A DNA stretch of 9,849 bases from an uncultured Bacteroidota bacterium (lineage in GTDB: Bacteria > Bacteroidota > Bacteroidia > UKL13-3): positions 1-9,849 of the forward strand of contig CAIUEQ010000323.1 of NCBI GenBank assembly GCA_903898215.1. Direction: 5' to 3'. This document shows positions 1 to 6,537 of the stretch, piece after piece (positions within the stretch are counted from its first letter, which is position 1; each line of letters begins with the position of its first letter). The position numbers and the translations under genes were made by a program. The notes under the pieces were generated by a model. The model did not search any database. It was not told the DNA's origin and worked only from the letters and a program-made list of their open reading frames with translations.

Positions 1-1
1 A

Positions 2-331
2 AATATTATCAAAAATAAATACATTATCGCAACTGTTGTATTTATTGTGTTTATGATTTTTGGTGATAAAAATAATGTTGTTGAGCAATACAATCTCAGA
101 AAGCAATACAATAAAGTTAAAACCGAACACGATTATTATATTGAGCAAATTGCAAAAGCAAAAAAAGATTATAACGAGCTTTTTTCAAATGATAGAAATT
201 TAGAAAAATTTGCTCGCGAAAAATACCTGATGAAACGTGATAATGAAGATGTGTTTGTAATTGTAAAGAAGAATAAAGACGAACAAGAAAATTTATCAGT
301 AACTCAGCTCGACTCAACAGAGAATGAATGA
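2..331 (+). CDS. DivIC/FtsB-like septum formation initiator protein, 5'-truncated by the window edge
   Basis: Small bitopic membrane protein of the FtsB/DivIC family, which links the periplasmic parts of the division machinery. The frame is open from base 2 to the TGA at 329-331 (109 residues visible), so the true start lies outside the window. A GTG at 47 would cut into the hydrophobic helix and is not the likely start. Visible order: a short basic stretch (NIIKNK), one membrane helix (about residues 7-20), then a charged coiled-coil region rich in K, E, Q and Y. Next comes the family's conserved C-terminal block around LEKFAREKYLMKRDNEDVFVI, of which the AREKY and NEDVF parts are the most telling. 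The topology would be N-in with the coiled coil in the periplasm. The last 8 bp overlap the next gene, suggesting translational coupling. Family assignment is confident; which of FtsB, DivIC or FtsL it corresponds to is not resolvable here. Confidence 0.85.
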   Translation, partial: NIIKNKYIIATVVFIVFMIFGDKNNVVEQYNLRKQYNKVKTEHDYYIEQIAKAKKDYNELFSNDRNLEKFAREKYLMKRDNEDVFVIVKKNKDEQENLSVTQLDSTENE

Positions 332-2009
332 CAAAGCGCAAATGACGATGAAAAAGAATTATACATTTCATGCAGTTCTTGTTGTTTTGATCATCACATT
401 TATCACTTATTACCCCAGCATCAATAACGATTTTACAACTTGGGATGACTCCGGTTATATCACTCAAAATAATCTTCTAAAGCAAAATTCATTTTCCGAT
501 TATTTCACAAAAGATAAATTCATCATGGGCAATTATCATCCGCTAACGATGATAACTTACGCTATTGAATATTCGTTTGTAGAACTCGATCCCAAACTAT
601 ACCATATCGATAATTTAATTTTACATTTATTGAATACAGCTTTGGTGTTTTGGTTCATTTTTTTATTGGGAGGCTGGCAAATTGCTTCCATAGTTTCTGT
701 GCTTTTCGGGGTTCATCCAATGCATGTAGAATCAGTTGCCTGGATATCGGAACGGAAAGATGTTTTGTATACTTTCTTTTACTTGGCTTCAATCATTTTT
801 TATATTTACTATTTGAGGAACAACAAGAAAATATTTTACGCGGCAACTTTATTGTTATTTGTATTTTCACTTTTAAGCAAAGGTCAGGCAGTAACGCTTC
901 CAATCACACTTTTACTGATCGATTATTTTTATCATAAAAAATTCTCTTGGAAATATTTCATAAATAAAATTCCATTTTTTATGCTTTCTGTGTTGTTTGG
1001 AATTATTGCAATTATAGCCCAACGTTCAGTTCATGTTTTTAATTCATCTACAATTACAATCAATAAAATTATTACAACAGATAATGTGGTTTTAAGTAAA
1101 CTATTTCATTTTGCAAATTTGCTTTTCGAAAGACTTTGCATTGCATCTTATGGTTTGCTAACATATTGCTATAAATTATTGATACCAATTAATCTTTCAA
1201 TTTTTTATCCTTACCCAAAAAAAGTTGACGGATTTTTACCCGAGATATTTTATTTAGCACCATTAATTTTATTCGGATTATTTGTTTTGGTTTTTATAAA
1301 ATGGAGGAAAAATAAAACGGTAGTTTTCGCTTTACTTTTTTTTATTGCAAACATTTTCCCATTATTACAATTGCTTCCGGTGGGCAGTTCTATTATATCC
1401 GACAGGTATTCTTACCTACCATCACTAGGATATTTTTTTCTGATTGCACATTTTGTAATTTATTTATCAGGTTATAAAATTGAAGAGGGGAAATTGATTG
1501 CGTCAATATCTTCTTCTCCATTTTTTTTAAATAGAAAATTAATTCTTGTAACCCTTTTATTTCCTGTTTTAATTTATGCTTATGCAGGAAATCAACGATG
1601 TAAAGTTTGGAAGGATAGTGAAACGCTTTACGCAAATGTTTTAGAAAATTATCCTGACCAAAATTATATTCAATACAAATTAGGAAGAGTGTATTTTGAT
1701 AAAGCTGAAATTCATGCTAAACAAAATAACCTTGATTCATCGAAACATTTTTTTCAAAAAGCTATTCTGCATTTCACAAAATCAGTAGAGATAAATCCTC
1801 AATTTGCAAAAGCATGGCAAGGTTTGGCATTGTCTAATTATCATATCGGAAGATTAGATTTAGCAAAGGTTGAAATTGATTCTGCAATTTCTTTAACACC
1901 AAATTTGCCTGAACTTTATTTAAATCGTTCTGCAATTTTTATGATGTTGAATGATACTACTGCATCACTTCATGATGTAGAGAAAGCAAAGTTGCTTATA
2001 ATAAAATAA
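324..2009 (+). CDS. TMTC/PMT-like GT-C membrane glycosyltransferase with C-terminal TPR repeats
   Basis: Polytopic inner-membrane protein of 561 residues with many hydrophobic segments between residues 15 and 430, followed by a soluble TPR-type tail (about 435-555). The first large loop has an acidic pair, D41-D42 in TTWDDSGYI, the usual place of the catalytic or metal-binding acidic motif in GT-C enzymes that use polyprenyl-phosphate sugars. Other blocks seen in bacterial relatives of the TMTC proteins are YHPLT (71-75), HPMHVESVAWISERKDVLY (131-149), SKGQAVTLP (185-193) and SDRYSYLPSLGYF near 359-371. The cytoplasmic or periplasmic TPR tail includes INPQFAKAWQGLALSNYHIG and a following NLPELYLNRSAIFMML-like unit. 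The role is inferred: transfer of a sugar from a lipid carrier to protein or glycan in the periplasm; donor and acceptor are unknown. The start at 324 overlaps the upstream division gene by 8 bp (ATGAATGA); ATGs at 342 and 348 are alternatives. Arginine codons are mostly AGA/AGG, suggesting modest expression. Confidence 0.8.
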   Translation: MNDKAQMTMKKNYTFHAVLVVLIITFITYYPSINNDFTTWDDSGYITQNNLLKQNSFSDYFTKDKFIMGNYHPLTMITYAIEYSFVELDPKLYHIDNLILHLLNTALVFWFIFLLGGWQIASIVSVLFGVHPMHVESVAWISERKDVLYTFFYLASIIFYIYYLRNNKKIFYAATLLLFVFSLLSKGQAVTLPITLLLIDYFYHKKFSWKYFINKIPFFMLSVLFGIIAIIAQRSVHVFNSSTITINKIITTDNVVLSKLFHFANLLFERLCIASYGLLTYCYKLLIPINLSIFYPYPKKVDGFLPEIFYLAPLILFGLFVLVFIKWRKNKTVVFALLFFIANIFPLLQLLPVGSSIISDRYSYLPSLGYFFLIAHFVIYLSGYKIEEGKLIASISSSPFFLNRKLILVTLLFPVLIYAYAGNQRCKVWKDSETLYANVLENYPDQNYIQYKLGRVYFDKAEIHAKQNNLDSSKHFFQKAILHFTKSVEINPQFAKAWQGLALSNYHIGRLDLAKVEIDSAISLTPNLPELYLNRSAIFMMLNDTTASLHDVEKAKLLIIK

Positions 2010-2023
2010 TAGCATCTTCACCA

Positions 2024-2064
2024 CCTCCTTTCGCTTTGCGAAAGACTTCTCCTATGAGGAGGAG
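2024..2064. repeat. Two adjacent hairpins between convergent genes, possible dispersed repeat
   Basis: Stem 1 is CTTTCGC (2028-2034) with GCGAAAG (2038-2044) and a TTT loop, 7 perfect pairs. Stem 2 is CTTCTCCT (2046-2053) with AGGAGGAG (2057-2064) and an ATG loop, 8 pairs including one T.G wobble. An alternative outer pairing joins CCTCC (2024-2028) to GGAGG (2058-2062). The patch is visibly richer in G and C than its surroundings and fills the 71-bp gap between two convergent genes. Neither strand has a T-run directly after a stem, so it is not a standard intrinsic terminator, though it could still stop or protect transcripts from both sides. Its look resembles the short palindromic intergenic repeats common in Bacteroidota genomes; this is inference, since only one copy is in the window. 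Confidence 0.5.
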
Positions 2065-2080
2065 AGTAGAATGAAAAAAA

Positions 2081-2632
2081 TTATGATCTTACTTTTTCTG
2101 TTTTTAAAGAAGGGATATTGATCTGCAATAAATAGAAGCCACCAAACAAAACAGTGTTATAAAACATGTCACTGGCAAGAGTTCTATCGAAAAAAGGAAT
2201 TGCCATTGCATAGCATTGTGCTAAACCTGATGCTGTTAACGAATACAATTCAGGTTTGTGAATAAATCCACCGATCCATACAAAAAGATTGGTAATGATA
2301 AAAAACACCAACGATGAAGCTATTGATAATCCTGCTACTTTAAGGATACCTTTATTTTTTTGCATCAATAATCCTAATGCGGTAATAAGCATAAAAGTTC
2401 CGTATACAGCAATAGTTTGTTCAACAAAATACCAACCATTAAAACCCATCAATGCATCACTTAATAACAATGCTAAAATAGGAATCAGGAATGCCAAATA
2501 GCGATTGCTGATATAAGCTCCTGCAAATAATGCCATAGCACCAATTGGGGTAAAATTAGGAGCATGAGGTAATAAGCGTGAAATAGCTGCGAAAAATATA
2601 ATTGCTGATATTGCGATAAAACGTTTGTTCAT
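2081..2632 (-). CDS. DUF6580 family integral membrane protein, putative transporter of unknown substrate
   Basis: Protein of 183 residues, mostly hydrophobic, with about five or six membrane segments (roughly 5-20, 28-41, 44-60, 70-91, 98-120, 158-171). The signature is the N-terminal block SRLLPHAPNFTPIGAMALFAG (18-38), followed by a short polar break and the LLLSDALMGFN motif (56-65). This matches the DUF6580 family, whose size and topology resemble substrate-binding (S) components of ECF vitamin transporters; that resemblance is a family-level inference, and no substrate can be read from the sequence. No ECF ATPase or T component is nearby. The gene stands alone: it converges on the TMTC-like gene and diverges from the M16 peptidase gene across 190 bp. 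Start ATG at 2630-2632 gives a typical positively charged N-terminus (MNKR) for the family. No riboswitch-like structure is obvious upstream. Confidence 0.75.
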   Translation of the reverse strand: MNKRFIAISAIIFFAAISRLLPHAPNFTPIGAMALFAGAYISNRYLAFLIPILALLLSDALMGFNGWYFVEQTIAVYGTFMLITALGLLMQKNKGILKVAGLSIASSLVFFIITNLFVWIGGFIHKPELYSLTASGLAQCYAMAIPFFDRTLASDMFYNTVLFGGFYLLQINIPSLKTEKVRS

Positions 2633-2696
2633 ATTTATAATATATTTTGATTTTTAACGATTGCGAATGTAAGGGAGTTGTTAAATAAAAAAAAAT

Positions 2697-2704
2697 CAAA
2701 ATTA
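2697..2704 (-). promoter_or_regulatory. Putative -7 element for the DUF6580 gene
   Basis: On the minus strand this reads TAATTTTG, an exact match to the Bacteroidota -7 consensus TANNTTTG, 65 bp upstream of the ATG. No good TTTG-type -33 element lies 19-21 bp further upstream, so the call rests on one box in a very A+T-rich region where chance matches are common. Confidence 0.3.
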
Positions 2705-2728
2705 GTAACACAAATGGACAACCTATTG

Positions 2729-2761
2729 TTTGCGTTTTTTTAATGTAAATGTAATAGTTTA
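2729..2761 (+). promoter_or_regulatory. Putative promoter for the M16 peptidase gene
   Basis: A TTTG box at 2729-2732 could be the -33 element; 22 bp later TAGTTTA (2755-2761, within TAATAGTTTA) is an imperfect -7 element (consensus TANNTTTG). The transcript would have a leader of roughly 55 nt. The leader just before the ATG is A+T-only (ATATATAAAT) with no Shine-Dalgarno sequence, normal for this phylum. The match is imperfect and the call tentative. Confidence 0.3.
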
Positions 2762-2822
2762 AAAAAAATTTGTATGGAAAGCAGAATAACCTGAAATTGC
2801 CACGATTAAAAAATATATAAAT

Positions 2823-5684
2823 ATGAAAAAGAAGTTGATACTTGGTGCGTTAGCTGTTTGTTTTATACTAAGTGTAAAATCTCAAACTGCTACCACTGAC
2901 CCCAATCAGCCACAGCTTATCGAAAAAATTACTGCTGCTCCTGGCCAAATTATTATTCCTTACGAAAAATGGAAATTACCTAACGGTTTAATTCTAGTTG
3001 TAAACGAAGATCATTCAGATCCAATTGTTCATGTAGAAATTACTTACCACGTAGGTTCTGCTCGTGAAACTCCCGGTAAATCCGGTTTCGCTCACTTCTT
3101 CGAACACATGATGTTCCAAGGTTCAGAGCATGTGAGAGACGAAGAGCATTTTAAAATTGTTACTGGTGCAGGTGGAAATATGAATGGAAACACTACTCAA
3201 GATCGTACAACGTATTTTGAGACCGTTCCTAAAAATTATCTTGAAACAGCACTTTGGCTAGAAGCTGATAGAATGGCTTTTTTGCTTGATTCTGTTACCC
3301 AAAGAAAATTTGAGAACCAACGTGCTACCGTAAAAAATGAAAAAGGTCAAGGTGAGAACCAACCTTATGGTAAAACAAATGAAATCAAAGATCAAATTTT
3401 ATATCCTGCAAATCACCCATACAGCTGGTCAACGATTGGTTATGTTGAAGATTTGAATCGTGTGAATGTTGATGATTTGAAAAATTTCTTTTTACGCTGG
3501 TACGGACCAAACAATGCAAGTCTTGTTGTTGCGGGTGATGTAAATACTGCTGATGTATTGAAACTTGTAATGAAATATTTTGGAAGCGTTCCTCGTGGAC
3601 CGGAAGTACGCAAGCAACGTGTTGAGCCTTTCCGTTTACCAGAAAACGTTTACGCAAATTATGGCGATAAAGTTTATTTGCCTTTATATTATATGGCAAT
3701 GCCGGGCGTTCCAAATTATCATCCAGATGAGCCTGCATTAGATATTTTGGCTTCAGTATTAGGAAGTGGAAACAACTCAATATTTTACAAAAAATTCGTT
3801 AAGTCAGAAAAAGCTGTTCAGGCAAATGTTTTTAACCCTTGTTCTGAATTAGCAGGAGAGTTTACCATTCAGGTAGTTTCATTTCCTGATGGAGAAACTG
3901 ATGTAGAGAAAATGGTGAACCAAACTTTAGAAGAGTTTAACAACACCGGTGCTGATGATGATGCAATTGCCCGTGCAAAAGCAGGAATGGAAAGTAGTTT
4001 TATTTCTTCAATGCAATCTATCACAAGTAAATCTTCAGTGTTGGTTCAGTGGAATTACTTATTGCCAAACAAAACTTATAATTTGAGTGATGAGATCGCT
4101 CGTTACAATAAAGTTACTAAAGAAGACGTGATGCGCGTATTCCGTCAATATGTTTATGATGTAAATAATAAGAAAGCTAAAAATGCTGCTATTGTAAATG
4201 TGTTCCCTAAAAACACTAATGCAGCTTCTAATAAAGAAGAAGTGAAAATCGCTACAACATCTGGTGTTGTTGGAAGTCATGATCTTGAATACAAAGGCTT
4301 AACATACAAAAAAGCTATTGATAATTTTGATCGCAGCAAAAAACCTGAAGTTGGAACTTCGGTTACTCCTGTTGTTCCTAAATTGTATAATGCAAAATTT
4401 GATAACGGAATGAATGTTATTGGAACTACCAATAATGAAGTTCCTGAGGTTACCTTGTTATTAAATATTAAAGGAGGAAATTTTGCTTTAGGAAATGATA
4501 TCGGAAAATCGGGATTAGCAAATTTTACAGCTGCAATGATGGAAGAAGGAACTGCAAAATATACTTCTGAGCAATTCAGTAACGAATTAGATAAATTAGG
4601 TGCAGGTATCAGCTTTAGTGCTGGTAAAGAATATTCAACAGTTGTTGTAAGTACTCCTAAAAAGAATATCGACAAGGTACTTGCATTGTTTGAAGAAAAA
4701 TTATTACATCCTAAATTCTCTTTGGAAGATTTTAAACGTGACCAACGTTTGATCGCTGAAAATATCAATTCACAAAAAGTTTCTGCATCAGCAATGGCAA
4801 GCAAAGCATTTTCAGAATTGATCTATGGTAAAAAAACTATTGCTGCTGAACAAACGATGGGAACTATCAAATCTATCAAAGCTATTGAGTTAAAAGATAT
4901 TCAATCGTTTTATGATAAATTTTATTCTCCTACAGTTTCTAATTTAGTAATCGTTGGTGATATCACAGAAAGTGAGATCATGCCTAAATTAGCATTCTTA
5001 AAAAATTGGGCAAGAAAAGAAGTAGTGCTAGCGGATATTACCAGCGCTGCACCTGTTATCGAAAAAACCCAAATCTATTTGGTTGATAAATACAAAGCAG
5101 CACAATCAGAAGTTCGTGTTGGATATTTGGCTTTACCATACGATTACAATGGAAAATTCTTTAAAGCAAAAGTGATGAACTTCCCATTAGGTGGTCAGTT
5201 TAACAGCCGTTTAAATTTAAATCTTCGTGAAGACAAAGGGTATACTTACGGTATCTATTCTTCATTCCAAGGTTCACGTTATGCAGGACCTTTTGCGGTT
5301 GGTGCAGGTGTAAAAGATTCAACTACTGATCTTGCGATGAAAGAAATATTAACTGAGATCAAGAAATACCATGAAGGTGGAATTACTGATGAAGAATTAT
5401 CCTATGCTAAAAAATCATTGAGCCAAGGTGATGCTTTAAAATACGAAGCACCTGGACAAAAAGCTAATTTCTTAAGTCAGATAGTAAATTATAACTTACC
5501 TGCTGATTACGTTGAACAGCAAAATAAGTTGTTGCAAACTATTACCAAAGACGAAATAAATTCTTTAGCTAAAGACCTATTACCGATAGATAAAATGGTG
5601 ATTGTGATTGTTGGAGATAAAGATCTTATTGGAAAATCTTTAGAAAAACTAGGTTATAAAGTTGTTGAATATAAACTAGACTAA
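2823..5684 (+). CDS. Secreted two-half M16 family zinc metallopeptidase (pitrilysin-like)
   Basis: Protein of 953 residues carrying both halves of an M16 peptidase in one chain. Residues 1-20 are a signal peptide (MKKK, hydrophobic core, cleavage probably after VKS), so it should act in the periplasm. The first half holds the inverted zinc motif HFFEH (H91, E94, H95) with the third ligand probably E173 in VKNEKGQ, about 78 residues on, close to the family's usual spacing. The second half (from about 525) repeats the fold, but the matching segment GKSGLANFTAAMM has N567, A570 and A571 in place of H, E and H, so it is structural. R802 and Y809 in NLREDKGYTYG match the C-terminal Arg-Tyr pair, same spacing as in insulysin, that helps bind substrate. 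Likely role: cleaving oligopeptides caught in the chamber; the substrate is unknown. It is monocistronic: own promoter region and a strong terminator. Arg codons are strongly biased to CGT/CGC (20 of 24), suggesting high expression. Confidence 0.93.
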   Translation: MKKKLILGALAVCFILSVKSQTATTDPNQPQLIEKITAAPGQIIIPYEKWKLPNGLILVVNEDHSDPIVHVEITYHVGSARETPGKSGFAHFFEHMMFQGSEHVRDEEHFKIVTGAGGNMNGNTTQDRTTYFETVPKNYLETALWLEADRMAFLLDSVTQRKFENQRATVKNEKGQGENQPYGKTNEIKDQILYPANHPYSWSTIGYVEDLNRVNVDDLKNFFLRWYGPNNASLVVAGDVNTADVLKLVMKYFGSVPRGPEVRKQRVEPFRLPENVYANYGDKVYLPLYYMAMPGVPNYHPDEPALDILASVLGSGNNSIFYKKFVKSEKAVQANVFNPCSELAGEFTIQVVSFPDGETDVEKMVNQTLEEFNNTGADDDAIARAKAGMESSFISSMQSITSKSSVLVQWNYLLPNKTYNLSDEIARYNKVTKEDVMRVFRQYVYDVNNKKAKNAAIVNVFPKNTNAASNKEEVKIATTSGVVGSHDLEYKGLTYKKAIDNFDRSKKPEVGTSVTPVVPKLYNAKFDNGMNVIGTTNNEVPEVTLLLNIKGGNFALGNDIGKSGLANFTAAMMEEGTAKYTSEQFSNELDKLGAGISFSAGKEYSTVVVSTPKKNIDKVLALFEEKLLHPKFSLEDFKRDQRLIAENINSQKVSASAMASKAFSELIYGKKTIAAEQTMGTIKSIKAIELKDIQSFYDKFYSPTVSNLVIVGDITESEIMPKLAFLKNWARKEVVLADITSAAPVIEKTQIYLVDKYKAAQSEVRVGYLALPYDYNGKFFKAKVMNFPLGGQFNSRLNLNLREDKGYTYGIYSSFQGSRYAGPFAVGAGVKDSTTDLAMKEILTEIKKYHEGGITDEELSYAKKSLSQGDALKYEAPGQKANFLSQIVNYNLPADYVEQQNKLLQTITKDEINSLAKDLLPIDKMVIVIVGDKDLIGKSLEKLGYKVVEYKLD

Positions 5685-5704
5685 TCTTTTTTATAAACAG
5701 ATTG

Positions 5705-5741
5705 AACGCGCCATTTGCATTGCAGATGGCGCGTTTTTTTT
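5705..5741 (+). terminator. Rho-independent terminator of the M16 gene
   Basis: The stem AACGCGCCAT (5705-5714) pairs perfectly with ATGGCGCGTT (5726-5735). It extends through a T.G wobble and TGC/GCA to a three-base ATT loop, about 14 pairs in all. Eight T residues (5734-5741) follow at once. It begins 20 bp after the M16 stop codon and insulates that gene from the DUF1223 gene. Confidence 0.93.
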
Positions 5742-5758
5742 GTAACATTTTTTTAACA

Positions 5759-5791
5759 GTTGCATCATTCATTTAGAAATTACTATTTTTG
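5759..5791 (+). promoter_or_regulatory. Putative promoter for the DUF1223 gene, abutting its start codon
   Basis: GTTG at 5759-5762 could serve as the -33 element. After 21 bp, TATTTTTG (5784-5791) matches the Bacteroidota -7 consensus TANNTTTG exactly. Transcription would be expected to start about 5-8 bp beyond, essentially at the ATG at 5797, which implies a leaderless or nearly leaderless mRNA. There is no other leader between the terminator and the gene and no Shine-Dalgarno sequence. Confidence 0.45.
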
Positions 5792-5796
5792 ATTTT

Positions 5797-6537
5797 ATGA
5801 AGAAGATATTATTGATTGTTTTATTTTTTATAGCAGTTAAATCTGAAGCTCAGGAAACTTATTTTCCTCAAGCGCTTATCGAATTGTATTCATCGGAAGG
5901 TTGTGAGAATTGCCCGGCTGCAGATGCATTTATGAAAGAGATCTTACATATTGCCGATACTTTTGGTCAGCCGGTTTATGTGTTGGATTTTCATGTTGAT
6001 ATTTGGAATCGCTCGGGTTGGGTTGATCCATTTTCTGATTCTGTAAATTCAAAGCGACAGTTTTTTGAAGCATTGAGTGTAGGACAAAGAGCAATATTTA
6101 CTCCGATGGTTTTTGTGAACGGACAAGGTGGAATTCCCGGAGCTGCAAAAAAAGAAGTTGGCGCATATTTGAATACCATGTTACGTAAACAACGATATCA
6201 TAACCTTGCTACAAATGCAATGTTAGTTCAGGGCAAAAGTATTTTAGGCATCGATTATACTATTGATGGAAATATCGATAGTGTGGAGATTCATTTTGCT
6301 TTGGTAAAGAAAACAGTTTCTTCAAATGTTACAGCCGGTGATAATAAAGGTAAAACTTTGGTGCATCATAATGTGGTAAAAGTATTTAAATCGCAAGTAG
6401 TTAAACAAAAAGCCGGGCACTTTGATTTGCCTGTTCCTGATCCAAATATTAATTTAACAGATTATGGTTTGGTTACATTTCTTCAAAAACAAAATGGAGG
6501 AAATGTGTATGCTGTTGACGAATTACTTTTCAGATGA
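5797..6537 (+). CDS. Secreted DUF1223 thioredoxin-like protein
   Basis: Protein of 246 residues with an N-terminal signal peptide (MKKILLIVLF core, cleavage probably after SEA at residue 18 or nearby). The mature start reads ALIELYSSEGCENCPAADAF, the hallmark of the DUF1223 family. C36 and C39 form a CxxC pair at the place of a thioredoxin active site, followed by the conserved P40-A-A-D. Further on, the VLDFHVDIWNRSGWVDPFS stretch and the FTPMVFVNGQGG stretch (a cis-Pro-type TPMVF segment, as in thioredoxin folds) also fit the family. The C-terminal half looks like a beta domain. Family length is about 230-250, so it is complete. Biochemical function is not established; a periplasmic redox role is inferred from the CxxC only. 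It follows a strong terminator, so it has its own promoter, and its last 15 bp overlap the 3' end of the opposing M1 gene. Confidence 0.88.
   Translation: MKKILLIVLFFIAVKSEAQETYFPQALIELYSSEGCENCPAADAFMKEILHIADTFGQPVYVLDFHVDIWNRSGWVDPFSDSVNSKRQFFEALSVGQRAIFTPMVFVNGQGGIPGAAKKEVGAYLNTMLRKQRYHNLATNAMLVQGKSILGIDYTIDGNIDSVEIHFALVKKTVSSNVTAGDNKGKTLVHHNVVKVFKSQVVKQKAGHFDLPVPDPNINLTDYGLVTFLQKQNGGNVYAVDELLFR

Noticed and set aside
47..331. GTG at 47 as the start of the DivIC-like protein
   Set aside because: The frame is open upstream to the window edge, and the start would remove most of the membrane helix that the family needs.
117..467. 116-residue minus-strand frame across the DivIC/TMTC junction
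   Set aside because: It is antisense to two well-supported genes and has no family resemblance.
2071..2121. Tiny plus-strand frame starting MKKIMILLFLFLKK
   Set aside because: Only 16 codons, mostly antisense to the DUF6580 C-terminus; it looks like a leader peptide by chance of A+T-rich composition.
2633..2822. Possible riboswitch or small RNA in the 190-bp intergenic region
   Set aside because: The region is A+T-rich with homopolymer runs, and I see no stable stems or known riboswitch core; only weak promoter boxes are supportable.
3385..3780. 131-residue open frame on the minus strand inside the M16 gene
   Set aside because: Antisense shadow; His/Gln/Leu-rich translation with no family signature.
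4277..4804. 175-residue open frame on the minus strand inside the M16 gene
   Set aside because: It lies wholly antisense to a clear conserved gene, has no recognisable domain, and its composition follows the codon pattern of the sense strand.
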